64,000 nt of DNA from Dactylellina haptotyla (Eukaryota > Ascomycota > Orbiliomycetes > Orbiliales > Orbiliaceae), in NCBI GenBank assembly GCA_031310005.1, contig CM062379.1, positions 4,030,001 to 4,094,000 of the forward strand. Direction: 5' to 3'. Both the position numbers and the translations under genes were made by a program. The notes beneath the pieces were generated by a model. It saw nothing but the letters and a program-made list of their open reading frames with translations. It did not search any database and had not been told where the DNA came from. Within the stretch, counting starts at the first letter, position 1. Every line of letters starts with the position of its first letter. Below are positions 11,394 through 24,576 of this stretch, in pieces.

Positions 11394-11905
11394 ATTCGCG
11401 ATCTATGATTCTTTTTGCCTATATTTGGTGATGCAATCACCAATCTTTAGCAATGTGATACCCCTTTTTTTTCCCTCGTCATTCCCGTTCTTATGTTTCA
11501 AGGTATGTTACACAGCAATCAAGCCTGGTAGACGATTTGGTTTTTATAATATCTAGGCTAGAAATAACAATGAAGGTTTTAAATTGGACAATAAGGTTGA
11601 AATTGACATGAGTGTTGTTTTTGTTGGAAACGGCGTATACTGTTTACTCCATGTTTATCGCCACTCATTGCACTTCAATATCTGCAGATTAATGATTTAC
11701 ACCTACACATAATATTTTAAATTCTGTACAATTAAGCTATCTGGGTTTGCCAAGAATGTCTGATTCTTTCGGCCTGCAAGCACAAGTTTTCAAACCCAAG
11801 CTCCAATCGCCTAGACGCTAGATGTACTCCCTCTCCCACTCCTCATCTGCATCTGCACCTGTACGTACTCCATCAAGGATCATCTCGTAGGAACTAAAAT
11901 ATCAA
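11394..11905. other. Intergenic region, Ppg1 to radical-SAM gene
   Basis: AT-rich 3' flank followed by a C-rich stretch at about 11835-11860 before the next start. No gene is seen. Confidence 0.6.
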
Positions 11906-13377
11906 ATGTTCCGCTCCTCACCCCAAATTATCCGGCGACCTCGCATACTCGTGCCTAGAACATTCGTACCCCGCAGGACGGCACACATTCCCAGCGCCTT
12001 CCTGCTAGACACTTATATCCCCCGATATAAACTTCTTACCGACGCTCAGATCTCCCAGAAGCGAGAGCAAGCCTTTGAGCACCTCAAAAAATGTAACATA
12101 TGTCCTCGTAGGTGCAATGTCGACCGGCTAGCCGGTGAGACAGGGTACTGCATGGTTGGCGAAAAGGTCAAAGTTTCGAGTGTGTTCTCCCTTGCCTAGT
12201 TTCTACCTTGCATGTATTTTACAAGAAACTTCAGGTCTTCGAGCTAACAGACACGGAATATTTTGGATCTAAGCTATCGCACCTCATTTCGGCGAAGAGC
12301 CTTGTATACAAGGAACGTTTGGAAGCGGGAGTGTTTTCTTTTCCGGTAAGAATTTCGGGCGTTTGCTGCCTTTTCGTTCTCCAGGAAGTCTTTCGGAACG
12401 TGCCTATTAAGAATTATATCTTGCGGGGTTGGCGGGTGGGAAAATAGGATGCAGCCTTAGGTGCTCTTTTTGTCAGGTAAAACTACCTTGATCCTTGGTG
12501 AAACTACTCTGCTCTCGAAGATCTGGAGATAATACTTTGCAAGCTTCGTATTTACCCGATGACCTATTCTTCCTCGAATTAGAATCACGATATCTCCCAC
12601 CAACGAGCTGGTTTCGATTTGACCCCGGAAGAGCTGGCAGACTGGTTCCTCAAACTCCAGACTATAGGTGCGTAGCCATCTGCCAAAAAGTTGAAGAGCT
12701 GTTTGATCTTCTACGATCGGAGGGCGCATATGACTATCAAATTATCATGGGCTCAAGGCTAAGGACCCCCAGGGAATGTTCACAACATCAATGCTGTCAC
12801 ACCTGAGCATGTTGTGCCACAACTTGTTTTAGCGATCCTTGCGGCGATCCCTTTAGGTTTAAAGATACCAATTATCTACAATACATCTTCGTATGACTCC
12901 CATGAGGCACTGTCGCTCCTAGACGGTTTGGTAGATATATACTTGGCGGACTTCAAGTTGTCATCATCCATTTCGTCCAAAAGATTGCTAAAAGCCTCTG
13001 ATTACCCGGAGACGGCAAAAGAAGGGATAATATTAATGCAAAAGCAAGTTGGAGATCTCAAATTTACATTTGATGGAATCGCACAGACCGGAGTTCTTGT
13101 TAGGCATCTCGTCATGCCGACTTACGTCGAGGAAGGAAAGGAGATTATGAGGTATTTAGCTGAGCATGTGAGCAAAGACACGTACGTGAACATCATGGAT
13201 CAATATCGTCCAACTGCACATGTGGGAAAACAAAATAGAGGAAAGTCTGGCACCACGAGGTACGCGGAAATCAACCGTGCTGTAACTAGTAATGAAGTTG
13301 AGGCGGTACAGCTAGCCGCCAAACAGGCCGGCCTCTGGAGGTTTTTAGAGGAGACTCCACATGAGGCTTTTAGGTAA
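11906..13377 (+). CDS. Radical-SAM iron-sulfur protein, PflX-like (COG1313-type), probably mitochondrial
   Basis: Five exons: 11906..12179, 12274..12345, 12448..12476, 12583..12667 and 12773..13377; 354 residues, all joins in frame. Radical-SAM motif CSLRCSFC (CxxxCxxC, Cys 117, 121, 124) would bind the 4Fe-4S cluster that cleaves S-adenosylmethionine. Other family blocks: a Cys-rich N-terminal element with Cys 63, 66, 70, 82 ending LAGETGYC; PHFGEEPCIQGTFGSGS; NHDISHQ; HNINAVTPEHVVPQ; IIYNTSSYDS; VDIYLADFK; MDQYRP. The first 30 residues are Arg-rich and lack acidic residues, suggesting import into mitochondria, the site of Fe-S assembly. The reaction of this family is not established; similarity to pyruvate formate-lyase activators suggests generation of a radical on a partner or substrate. 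Introns (94-106 bases) are longer than in neighbours. The family call is confident; the function is unknown. Confidence 0.88.
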
Positions 13378-16300
13378 AAGGAAAGACGAAAAAAAGATAT
13401 TTCATACAGTGGTATAGATCTCGCGATTATAATATCCTAGCATAAATCAGAGAACACCTGCGAACATAATTCTTTGTTTCCGTAGCACATATTCAAGGAT
13501 ACTCGCACTGCCGGAAGGAATGGTTCCTACCGACGGGGTTATCTTCGCCGCATATTAAAACAACTATAGAGTGTTTGGTATATGTATTGAGCCAGATTTA
13601 AAAGGATCCGTGCACAGCTAGTCAATTATAGGTTGGACGAGCCTTTTTGCTCAGTATTTTATTTAAGGCTAAACGGCCTGTGTAACCAGGGATCAAGGAG
13701 TTGCGCCGTGGTCTTGAGCTCTTTCTCGTAGGCTATTGGACTACGGGCGCAATGCAATCACGATATTCGTACACATAAAAAATTCCTAAAACCCTCTGCA
13801 TATCGAGCCCCAGTCTCGGAAGAAGTAGTCCGGTCTCACTATTGACGCCAGGTAACCGTCTTTTAGGCATGTGCAGGCTAAGTATTCGGATGCTAACCAT
13901 TGCCTGCACATACATATTTTATCGTTTTATATATTACCCTTTTTTTTTGCTTTGCAATTGATGAAGACTCAACACTCTGCGGTGGCGGTGGGAGCTGTGG
14001 GGAAAAATCGTTGCAATTCTTAGCACTGCCCATGGTTTAACTAGGATAATATCACTTTCGGCACATTCCGCACATATTAAGTTAAGTATCCAAGTACCGA
14101 GTAATACCTCGTTGGATGGGTTTGATCCGGCTTAAGCTCGTCTGTGCGCAAGCGATTCTGTATATTTTGGAACATGTTAATAGGCTATATTCGGAGTTCC
14201 ATGCTTATTGAGGTCTTTCGTAATCCCCCACTAGTTTCCTCCGAGGATAACGTATAACGCTCTGTCTGACACCCTTTCGGCTGAAATCAGAAAAGTAATT
14301 TGTTAAAGAACAGGTGGAAGGGACTTTTCCCTCCCTCATTCCCTTGCCCAAACTGTTACAAGATATACCTCGTTCGCTGTCTTTTTCGGTGTTGTTGTTG
14401 AGCGCAACAAATATGTAGGTGTCCCCATCCCGACAGCGTTGTTGTGCGGGATACTTATTTGTTCGGTTGTAAATGGCGATTTACTTTCAACTAGATGAGA
14501 TTGTAAAATGAAACTTTTTGTAGCATTTGCGTGTAAGTAATATTTTGTCTACGGAAAGAATAATGCGCTTCTCTTCGCCTTTGAGGATATATATATTTTT
14601 GAATCTGGCCTTTTCGTTTGTTGTAGATTTTGAATTTTAGTCTTAATACGAATCTGGTTAAATTCAACACTCGACAAGTCGAAGTAAACTAAAGTCAGCA
14701 TATCACTTGCTTCATTGAGGAATCCCGGAAACCCACCTTTTCGCTTATATGACGGAAAATTTCGTCCGATGGTCCTTTCAGCCCGCTAAATATAAAACAT
14801 CCGATGTTAAAGGTACAGACAACCAAGGAGGAACTGATTTATGATCCACGATTGTATTCGTCATCTCAATACGAAGCCGCAACGATTGCTGCATCTCCAA
14901 TATTAGTGGTAAAGCTGTTTTAAATTTAGGCAATATTATACACTTCGTCGTAGAGCGGAGCAGTTACCAAACTCGAACGTGCCTCGTGGCAGAATATCCA
15001 GAGTCGATCCAGGAATATATGCAATTCGTCCCGATACAAACAGGGTGAACAGATTGACTTATCCTGCGGCACCTTCAAGGTCCGAACCATTTTCGGATTC
15101 CGAAATCTCAACGAAGTTGTTTGTCGAATAATAGTTGGCTTCTACTTGTGCTCCGTTCATGCCCTAACGGAGCTCCGTTGCGTCTAGATATGATATTAGC
15201 TTTTGATTTCGGAGTAATTGTGATGTGCTGCCGTGGCAAAATGCGTCGACCCAACATAGCTTTGAAATACCTCTAGCTTTACCGGGTTCTTTTAGTCGCT
15301 AAAACAGGTATTTGGATAACAAATAATTATTTCCCGGATATGACAATGATTTTTCAATAATTATAAACGCGTCTGGCTGGGGCATTTCTGCTTAGCTCGG
15401 TAGTTTGAGACGCTGACTTTTTTGTTTTTTAAATATAGTTCCGAGGTGAAGCGTAGACCACAAGAGCACGAGCATGATGTCCCGGAGGTGAACTGCTGAC
15501 CTAGGCTCCCAGGTGCAGTTGTAACACTACCCGGCCGCACTGTGGTGGATTATAAAATCCCGTTTTTTTATAATTTAATCTCCTGTGTAGAACAAACTGC
15601 TGGCCTCTCGCCTCAATTGGGACAGCTGTGTCCAGTCTATCACGGATGTTTCGCGGTTCGGGTTTAAGCTAGTCAACGGAACGATGCTACTAGCTAGCGC
15701 CCCCATCACGTTGACTGAATTGTCTCAGCTGATGAACACAAAGAAAGCTTCTAGCGTCAAAGTAAACGAGTGTAGACTTTGGAGATCAAAGGGTAAGTAC
15801 TGATGCCGATTACTCGACCTTCACGCCTTAGTCACTAATTAATAAGTCCCCGGAAGGTGATATTGCTACGACGGAGTTTTAGTTTGAATGTTTTATGCAC
15901 TGCCCAATCTTTTCACTGTGCGAAAATGCCATCTTGGCGACGGTTCTGCAAAATATTCAAAAGGAAACAACAATCCTGGGTCTGCTTGTCCAGATGTAGG
16001 CCAATCAAATCTTCCTTCTACGGAGCCAGTGCATGGGACCCTGACCCCAATTCTTCCGTGTGGTGAGAAAACTTGAGGTGGACAGGGTCAAACTGCTACC
16101 TTTTGTAACATTTTAACGCAGATTTACAATGTATTTAAATCGTTTTTTTACAAGTTTTTAACGGAAGATGGAACAGCATGGTGTATCCAGGCACAAGGTT
16201 TTTTAAAACAACGGCTCGCTAGTTTGCATGGCCCAAACAGGCTTTACTTTCTTGTAGACCTTTCCAATCCACGTGTCAGGCTCAATAGTCGTTCGTGATG

Positions 16301-18591
16301 GTATACAAATCACGTAGGATGTCTATTGAGGAATCTTCCGTGGATCAGCAATCGATCGAGGCTTTCGGAAGAGCTGAATATTACGTGGAAAAATTAATTA
16401 CTTAATTACGCTTTGTACAAAATTGTCCCCCGCTTGCACCACTTCGAAGACCGAACGAGGGACTGTGCGCCAGAAACCCAATTCTGGTTCAGGCATTAGG
16501 CTATTTAGAAAACCAAAGTTTCAACCGATTGGAAGTGGGTCCTTGCTCTCGTGGGCACAAAAGTCCCGGTCCTCAGAAGACACGGACTGAATTCCCGTCT
16601 CTCTCGCTCTCTTTCTTTTTTTTTTTTTTAACAAAAAGATAGTATTCTTATTCTCCATTTTATGAACGATTTCCGCTGTGGAGACAAGCAGATCCAAATC
16701 ACCTATATTTCTTTCCTTTCACTCCCATGGTAGGATTTCGAAAGGGTGATTTCCTCAGAGCTTCACCTTTAACCTTCCCGTTACTCAACTATTTTCTACG
16801 AAACATTTCATCCCTCACTCGCCACTACTTCGATCTTTAACCTGTCTTAAAACTCTTCTACAATAACAGCAAGTTCAGAAAGAGTGTGCACAAACCGAAT
16901 CGATAGATGGCACGACGAGCCCAGGCTTTTTTCTTTCGCTTTACGACGGTGTAAATTCTGCAACAAGTTAGCCCACCTGAAGAGCTGGCTGGACTAAACT
17001 CCCCGAATCGCAGTAGCTCAGCAGGAAGAAGCATGTATCACTAAACATAAGCGGTTGAGCAGACATATCGTCAGCGTAACCGGGGAAGGGAGGAAGCCAA
17101 AAGGAAATAAAATAATTCGAAAAGTCGACACATTCATCGACATTTTGAACTGGGTGATTTGCAGCAGCACCACCACCAACAACCTCTGAAAGAATAGGAG
17201 TGAGTGCTGCTGAGAACAAGCGGAAGGGGTCAAAGCGGCAGTGTTCCACAACTCGGATTTCCACCACCACCACCCATACAAACGAGGGCGAAGGCAGCGT
17301 GAAAACGACCGCTTATTATTAGAACATGTAATCTGCGCTTGCACTTATTTCTCGAAAGTTATTACCTTATTTCCCATCCGGTTTTTCGATTAGTTTTGGT
17401 TTAGATAGGGTCAACAACAACAAAGCAGCTAAAAAGTTAAGAAAACGAACAACACCGGAGCCTTTCGAGTATTCCATCTTTCTTTTTTATTCTATTTTAT
17501 ATTTGGCTTGACCTTTAAGGAACGGAAAAAAGAACACTAGTAGCCCTGTGGAACTCAGGACGGTACCCCGGACCTCGCCAGTGGTTTTCGATCCAGCACC
17601 TTCCCAGGACCCTTTCCAAACCTTAGGCATCCTCATTCTTCGGGACGGCTTTTAGCAGAATATTGAAGAAGAAAGGGGAAAAAAGGAAAAAAGAACCTTT
17701 TCACCAATAACAGAGAGAGTGAGAGAAAGAATAGAAAGAAATCGACGTTTTTGATCCCTTCTCAGGAGTATTTTCTGGGATCCTAGCAAACTCGTTTCTT
17801 CCACCCCAGTCGCCCCGAACAACCGGGCCCGGACCACGCCAGAGCCAGATCTCGGTAAAAACTGGGTGGTTCCGTGCTAACGGGTAATAATTTTGGACAG
17901 AACCGTTTTGAACACTGAGAGTTAAATCTTATTCGTCTCGCTCTATTTTGGACAGGTCTTTCTTCATTCTTGCTCATTTCACATTTCTCATTTCAAAAAG
18001 TGGAGACGCCGCTGTTTATTGCTCTATCATAATAACAATAGTGGGACCAAATCTCGCCAATACAAGACAACCCGGATTAAAATAGTTAGCAGAACTGCAC
18101 CGGTTTCGTGGCCCTCCCTTCGAATTTCCAACCAATTCAGGTCGATGAACAGCTAGTTCTATAAAGAGCAGGTAGGTCCAGTTCTTTTTTTCCGGTTATA
18201 AATTTTATAAATCTCGGTTTATTTTAAAACCTTATATACAAGGTCAGATCGAGTCCCAATCGCTTTTTTGTCGTCTTTGGGAAGGAAACACACAGACACC
18301 CTTTGCATATTAGCCTGGACGGTTTCTTCTTCCTCGTCTGTTTCTTTTTTGATTACACATCCGAGAAATAGAAGAAAGAAAGAAACAAAAGAAGAAAAAC
18401 AAAAAGTTGCATATTCTCATCTGACATTTTCGCAAAGCGTCTACAGAGACTACATACCTCAAAATATCTGTTTCTGTTTGTTGCTAATATAAGCGTCCCA
18501 AACAGTCGGGTCCGTTTTTTCCCTATTTTCCTCTTCTCCTCCTGTTTCCTGGGTCCTCGAGTTTCCTCGCTCCTGTCGTAGGAGTAAAGTT
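13378..18591. other. Long gene-poor region upstream of the AT-hook protein
   Basis: About 5.2 kb, AT-rich on the left and pyrimidine-rich on the right (from about 16600). Only short, overlapping frames with no recognisable domain are seen. The last stretch, 18148-18591, has no ATG, and a 3-codon ATG frame sits at 18145; both fit a long transcribed leader for the gene at 18592. Confidence 0.55.
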
Positions 18592-20853
18592 ATGGCACCA
18601 CTGGTTGAATCTGAGGCCCATTCAGCACCCAACAGCTCCAACGACCGGAACAACACGAATGGCACGACCCACAACGCAGCATCTAGTCTGAAGCCCGGCA
18701 GCGTTATAAATAATCTCAACCTTGGTAATAACAATGACCTCCTCTTCAAATACGGCGAACCTTCAAAAGAGAAGCCCGTGATGCAATATTCGCCGCTGTC
18801 GTCTCCTGCTGTCACATATCGTGCTGGTGCCACAGAGAAACCGAGCATCTCCCTCATCACAGGCGTCTCTCCAGTCATACACAAGTCTGCGAGCACCGTA
18901 TCTTCAAATCCATCTTCTGCTCTAACAACCCCTTCAACAGCCGCTTCTTCTGTCGTAGTTGGACTGGCAGGCGGAAGACCGAGGTCCACGAGCCCATCCA
19001 TCATGGAAGACAGACCAAACAAGCTGCCGACCATATCGTCAGCTGTCGGCGAACAGTTGAATCCATCTTCAAATACACATCTACCGGGTCTCGGCGCATC
19101 CGCAGCTCACAATAGCAGCAATAGCCTTCCGAGCTTTCATCATCATCACCACCATCATACGCCATTTCTTCAGCCTGGTGGGAGCCAGTCTTCTCAGTCT
19201 ATAAAATCACCATTCCCATCGCCAGACGCTCTTTCCAGCAGAAGGGAGGAGTTTCTCCCTCGTCCGTTCAGTTATTCGACACCGTCAGGTGCTCCTCCCA
19301 GCTCATCATCCATGCCTTTCAGTGAAGGTAGCGAGCTAGATGACGATGCTCGTTCACGTAAACGCTATGGACGTCCTCCCGGTGCTAAAGATAAGCGTCC
19401 TAGGAGAAGGCGAACGAAGGCACAAATGGAAGAGGATGCTCTAATTTATGGATACAGAGATTCCGAGTCTGTGTACCACTCACCTAGTTCTCTCAAGAGG
19501 AGAAGGCTGAGCCCTCGGCGAGACTCACTCGATGACTCGCCTCCAGAGGATAACAACAGTCCACCTCCTCAACCAGTGTACACATATCCAGCATTCAACT
19601 CTTTCTCAGGGCCACATCATCATCAGCAGCAGCATCATCAAAATCCACATCAAAGCCCCACGGCTAATTTCAATCCATTTTTGCATCGACATCACCTTCC
19701 GGTTTCCAACACGAACACAGGACCAGCTCTTCCTTCACTCAGAAACAATCCGGATTCCGGCCCCATTCGTCCTGGAGTTGATGGCCCTTGGGCTTCTAGG
19801 CCAACGGAGACGGATAGGATACCTAGCGTCCAAATCCCTGATTCTCGGCCGGGAGCAGGCGATTTCGGACCGTCCAGATATCCCCCTTCGCCAATAGGCC
19901 CATCGGGGTTTTTGTCGATCAACGCCAGGAGAACCTCAGAGACATCGAGGCAGCCATCCTTTCATGGGGATCAATCAGAACACCGGGGAAGGGACCTTAC
20001 GGCAAAACACTCCCCTATGTGTTCGGAACCAGGACGAGAAGCCAGTACCAAATGGGAACCGCCCTCACATAACACGCTTCCACGGCTTGGCGAGCTTTCT
20101 CGACTTAGCGATCTTCCTTTGGATAGACCCAGGTGGGAACGCCCGGACGATGTATCCCGGAAATCTGATTTTGATCGCCGGACTGGGCCGCACGAAAACA
20201 AACTACCATCAATACCTCCTTTGCATACTGGTCACATCTTGAATGGCGCCCCTCCCACAGAGACGAACACACCCCAACGGAGTGCTGGAAGTCCAGGCGG
20301 TTCTCGGCCGCCATTTTCTGACATCTTGAGGGCTGCCCCAGAGCCACCAGCTGGAGGAGGTAAGCTTCAAAGACCTTTCATTGCATATATGAAAGACCTC
20401 TATAATTTCAAGATCTAACAACGGAGGGTAGAACGTGTACTGTTGCGAGAAGGCCGAGCTGGTAGCATAACAAATATTTCTGTTGGGCCACCTCTCGAAG
20501 CTGAGACCCCAAAGCGAGACGAGGAGGACACAGATGAACAAATTGAGGAGTATCGGGCAAGGATGCTCGAGCAACATAGTTCTTATTATAACGGGGTCTC
20601 CGGGAAACCCCGAGTGAAGAGAGAGCCGAGCTATGCCATGCCCGGAAAATCGCCGCTGCAGGAAGAAAATGAACGTCTTCGGGCAGCCCTTCAGCGATAC
20701 CGGCAGCAAAAGGGCATAGAAAGGCTCAAGCTCGAGGAATTCATCAATAAAAGGTGCAACGGAGACCAGGGAATGATCAAGGAACTTTTAACAATTACAG
20801 GGCACATAACCGAAGACGATTATGTAGGCCCTGTGAAGCCTGCATGCCTCTAA
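18592..20853 (+). CDS. Low-complexity nuclear protein with AT-hook-like motif and C-terminal coiled coil
   Basis: Two exons, 18592..20359 and 20432..20853 (GTAAGC donor, GTAG acceptor), give 729 residues. I do not recognise the family. Seen: a Ser/Thr/Asn-rich N-terminus; a His run near residue 183; KRYGRPPGAKDKRPRRRR around 257-274, which fits an AT-hook core (GRP) plus a strong nuclear localisation signal; a second basic patch (LKRRRLSPRR) near 303; long Pro/Ser/His-rich disordered stretches; and a charged C-terminal helix region (LQEENERLRAALQRYRQQKG) in exon 2, likely a coiled coil for dimerisation. Inference: a DNA-associated regulator. The long upstream region is in keeping with a controlled regulatory gene. 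Exon 2 is supported by its charged, helical, coding-like sequence and clean junctions. Confidence 0.8.
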
Positions 20854-23800
20854 TCCTATCAACCTTATATACTTGTATGCTCTTTCTGAGAATACATATA
20901 TTTCTTCTTCTATTGTTTCTTTCCCTACTTTTTACTTATTCTCTTTATTTTATTTTTCTCGATCTTGATAAACTTTGGGAAATATTTTTAGTTTTTATTT
21001 TTTTATTTTCATAACTTTTCTTTGCTTTCTTATTCCATTTCAGCTCTGGGATATTGGTCTTTAATGCTGCATATTAGCGAGTCCCTTCTTTTTTTTTTAA
21101 TTTTTAGTTGAACCTTTTCAGGCGCCTGAAAGTGTAGTATATATATACATTTATTGTTTATCATTTACGAAGAGAGCAAATACATATGCGCATACCCTTG
21201 CTGCATCCTTATCACAAAACTTGTTTACGGCGAAAAGAATTGTGCTTACACATTACGAACATCCAATGCTTCTTGTTGTTATTAACACGCCAAACCTTTC
21301 CGAGTCATGCACGGAAATATGTTTGTGAGGTAGATCCGTGGAATGCGATGTGACATGTCCCGTCAACTGGCGACGCAAGGGGAGAAATCGAGATCCTAGT
21401 CGATAGATATCCCCACTCCAAATTTTATTTTATTTCTTCTAGCTCCTGAAGACGAGGTTTTGCATCGTTATAATAAATTGCTTTCCTCGGTAACAATAAG
21501 CTTTTTTTTTTCCGTTTTCGTGCTACTCCAGCTGCCAGCATGGGGTTTTAAATTTCCAATATCGCCTACTTTTGGCAAGATGGCTTTTCTTGTTGGAAGT
21601 TTCTAACCTAAAACTCAACATCTATGAGCGCATGAGTAGCAGAATTAGATACAACTAACGAGAACACTGCCGGATGCATTGTGCGAATTCGACTTGTCAA
21701 CCGCTTTGACTTGTTTTTGAATTTGTAACATTTTCTTGTACACAAGTGGCCGTTGACTGTTGATACAAAACATTTCGAATCTTATCCTGTGACAAGGCGA
21801 GGGCAGCTGCCCTGTACTGGTAGTTGGGCGTAACATGTTAACCTAGCGTTCGTGATCATCCAGAACGTCGTTGCCAACCGCATGCATTCGTTGGCCGCGC
21901 CTCACACCCCCTTCATATTTCACGAGGTAGCGCTAATATGCAGAGCCACTCTAGCTGCATACCCTCCCTTCTCCACTAGTCTCACTTTTCACTATTACGC
22001 AGTGAAAAGAAAGAAGAAAAGCACGCACACCCAGGATTAATTTTGACATTTGAAAGCTACCATCACATTTTTTCGAGGTAAAATTTTTTCAACTGAAAAT
22101 AAGAAATAATTGAAGAAAAATAACTCTTACCCAAGGGAACCTGGCCATCATCCGGCTTTCCGATTGCCTCGATCGCTGGCGATTGAAAACCACTCATTTC
22201 TAGGGGGCACACGTATCGGAACAAACGCTGCAGAATCTGCTTGTACGTTTTTCACAGTTATCCAATGAATGGAGTCTGTCACTTTTACAATTTGAATCTC
22301 TAATAGTTATTAGTATTACTTTGCAAATTTTCTTCTATTCAAGACATCGTTGCAGCTTTCGGATGCAAAAAGCGCTCAAGAATAAAAATAATTTAACAAA
22401 GGGGAAGAAGAAAATAAAGAAAAAGAAAGTGTTATGAAAACATATTAACATCGCCATGGACAGCTATGATCGAGTTCGAAATAGAAACAAGACACTCGGA
22501 AAACTCGTCACCCCGTCTGAAAATGGTTGGCCAAATCATACCCAAGTTGTTGAATAACAAATAAAATCTAATAGACTATGAATCGGCCAACACGAACCCC
22601 AGTAGTACTATAGTCCAAGACAGGTTCCAACGGGCCAGCCCTTGTTAGTTGGCTCTAGACCGACCCAAGATTGATATTTTTATAATAAACCTAAACCGAA
22701 ACAAGGCCAAGTTTCGTTCTCCTTAGACCACATGCTTGAAACGGATCGCAGCGATCCTATTCGTGAGCGAAAGAAGAAAAGGAACCGCAATCGCAATGTG
22801 CGTGGTGCCTTATTTTCGGCCATCATGTTAGAGAAGCCGTGTTAAAAGTTATAATCTTGTTTGTGCAACATTCCTTCAGCTGAAGCATGTCGCAGTTTCT
22901 TGTGGAGCCTGATCGGCCAGATCTGTGGACGGGCTGAAAAAAACAGGGCCCAGTGGCATTCTTGCCCTTGATCGTCACCATCACGCCGATTGCTTTATGC
23001 AGGTCATAGAGGAAATGGAAGTGAGGAGGATACGCACGTTTTTTCGATTTCCCTTGACATTACGATTGAGTGGCCCCTCTACTTTCCCCGAGCTTTTCCG
23101 ACGTCACATTCTAAAATGCAGGGCCGCAGAAAGGTCACAAATATTACGGACGCACATTTCAATTTTGATTATTATTTTCTTTAGCTTTGAGACGAACGGG
23201 GACGTCTGTTCCCGGAGCCAGTTCCGGCCACAATTCTTACAAGGTGTCGCGGGGTACACTGGGGGATTGATTCGACTGGGGTAACATAGGTCCAAGAGCT
23301 TGGAGGTATCCACGTGAAAAAGTGATACAACGTTTCGCATCTAAAATTGTTGAAATTCAGGCTTCAGCTATCATTCTATTTGTTAATTTGGGGGCTGTAT
23401 GTGTAGGACCGAAAATATATTCTTAGGTAATCAGTTCTGAGTTACGAGATCTTTAGGTAATCGGAAGTGTAAATCAACACGGGCATCACATGCGATTTAA
23501 TAGGCAACGGATGATAGCTCATTGGGCCTTGGCCTCGAGGATGGATTGTCTTGAGAAGTGTTGCTTGAGAAAAAAGACACACACAGAGTAAACGACGCTG
23601 ACATCAAAATAAGGTTATGCAGAAACGTGACAGGTAACTGATACCAGTCGTGCAAAATGAAACGAAACAAAAGCAGCCAAAGTGGGTATGTTTCCAACAG
23701 AAAAGGAACTTTTTTTGACCATTAAGAGAGGAACAAACAGAATCTAATAGAGGTTGTTGACGAGGGAATTTAAGGCTCGAAGGAGTGGCGATAGTCCGGA

Positions 23801-24576
23801 TCGATCAGGTGTCTCTAGCGTATTTCCATTCCAGGTTAGTTCCACGTGATCTATGTCCAACCTCTTTCAGTTGGAATTAATAAAATCATCTTACGATATT
23901 TTCCCATCGGATTCATGGATTTCAATATTTAAACCGATCGCCGACGTAGTCTTAATTCTACAATGCTGATTCTGGCAGTTTGAAGAGTAGCCCGCATCCC
24001 CAAAACTTAGTAATCATTCAAATTTGAGATAAAGAGGGCTATGCCGGGATATCACAGCTCAACCAGGTAAGAAGCATAATTCTACCAGACAAAAGTTTTC
24101 CTTAAGCCGGGGCAAAGCAAAAGAACCCCTCGGTTGAACCTTAGGCCATTTCTCAATACAGCCAATGAAATATAGGAGTGCGTTATGATTTTAGCCCTAC
24201 AAATCGGTTTTTTTGACCCAAAAGAGGTGCAGTATCCCAGTTTCCCCAAATAGGAAATATTGTAGAACACCAACCTCCAATCGTCACAGATGATGCAGTT
24301 GTCAAGCTCAACAAGCCTTTTATACAGGGGTACGACAAGTGAGAAGCTTTGCAATTGTAAGCGGCGCAATCGTCGGTGGATGTTTCGTCTTATCGTTTCC
24401 ATCCCTGGCGGCTCCACAGTTTTGCTGACACCCAGACCCACCGCCGTGAGCGAAGCAATACGAACGTCCAAAAAAAAGGACCTTATATAAAGGCCTGAAT
24501 GTTCTCCTGTTCGAAGTGAATCATTCTACATCTAAACTACAAGCATCGTATTTTTTATATTTCACCAGTCTTCAAA
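20854..24576. other. Gene-poor region between the AT-hook protein and the hemerythrin gene
   Basis: The left 300 bases are T-rich, as in fungal 3' flanks. The rest holds only short frames without recognisable domains. A TATA element near the right end is listed separately. Confidence 0.55.
24484..24491 (+). promoter_or_regulatory. TATA box of the hemerythrin-domain gene
   Basis: TATATAAA, followed by GG, lies 93 bases before the ATG at 24577, a usual distance for a fungal TATA promoter. Confidence 0.55.
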
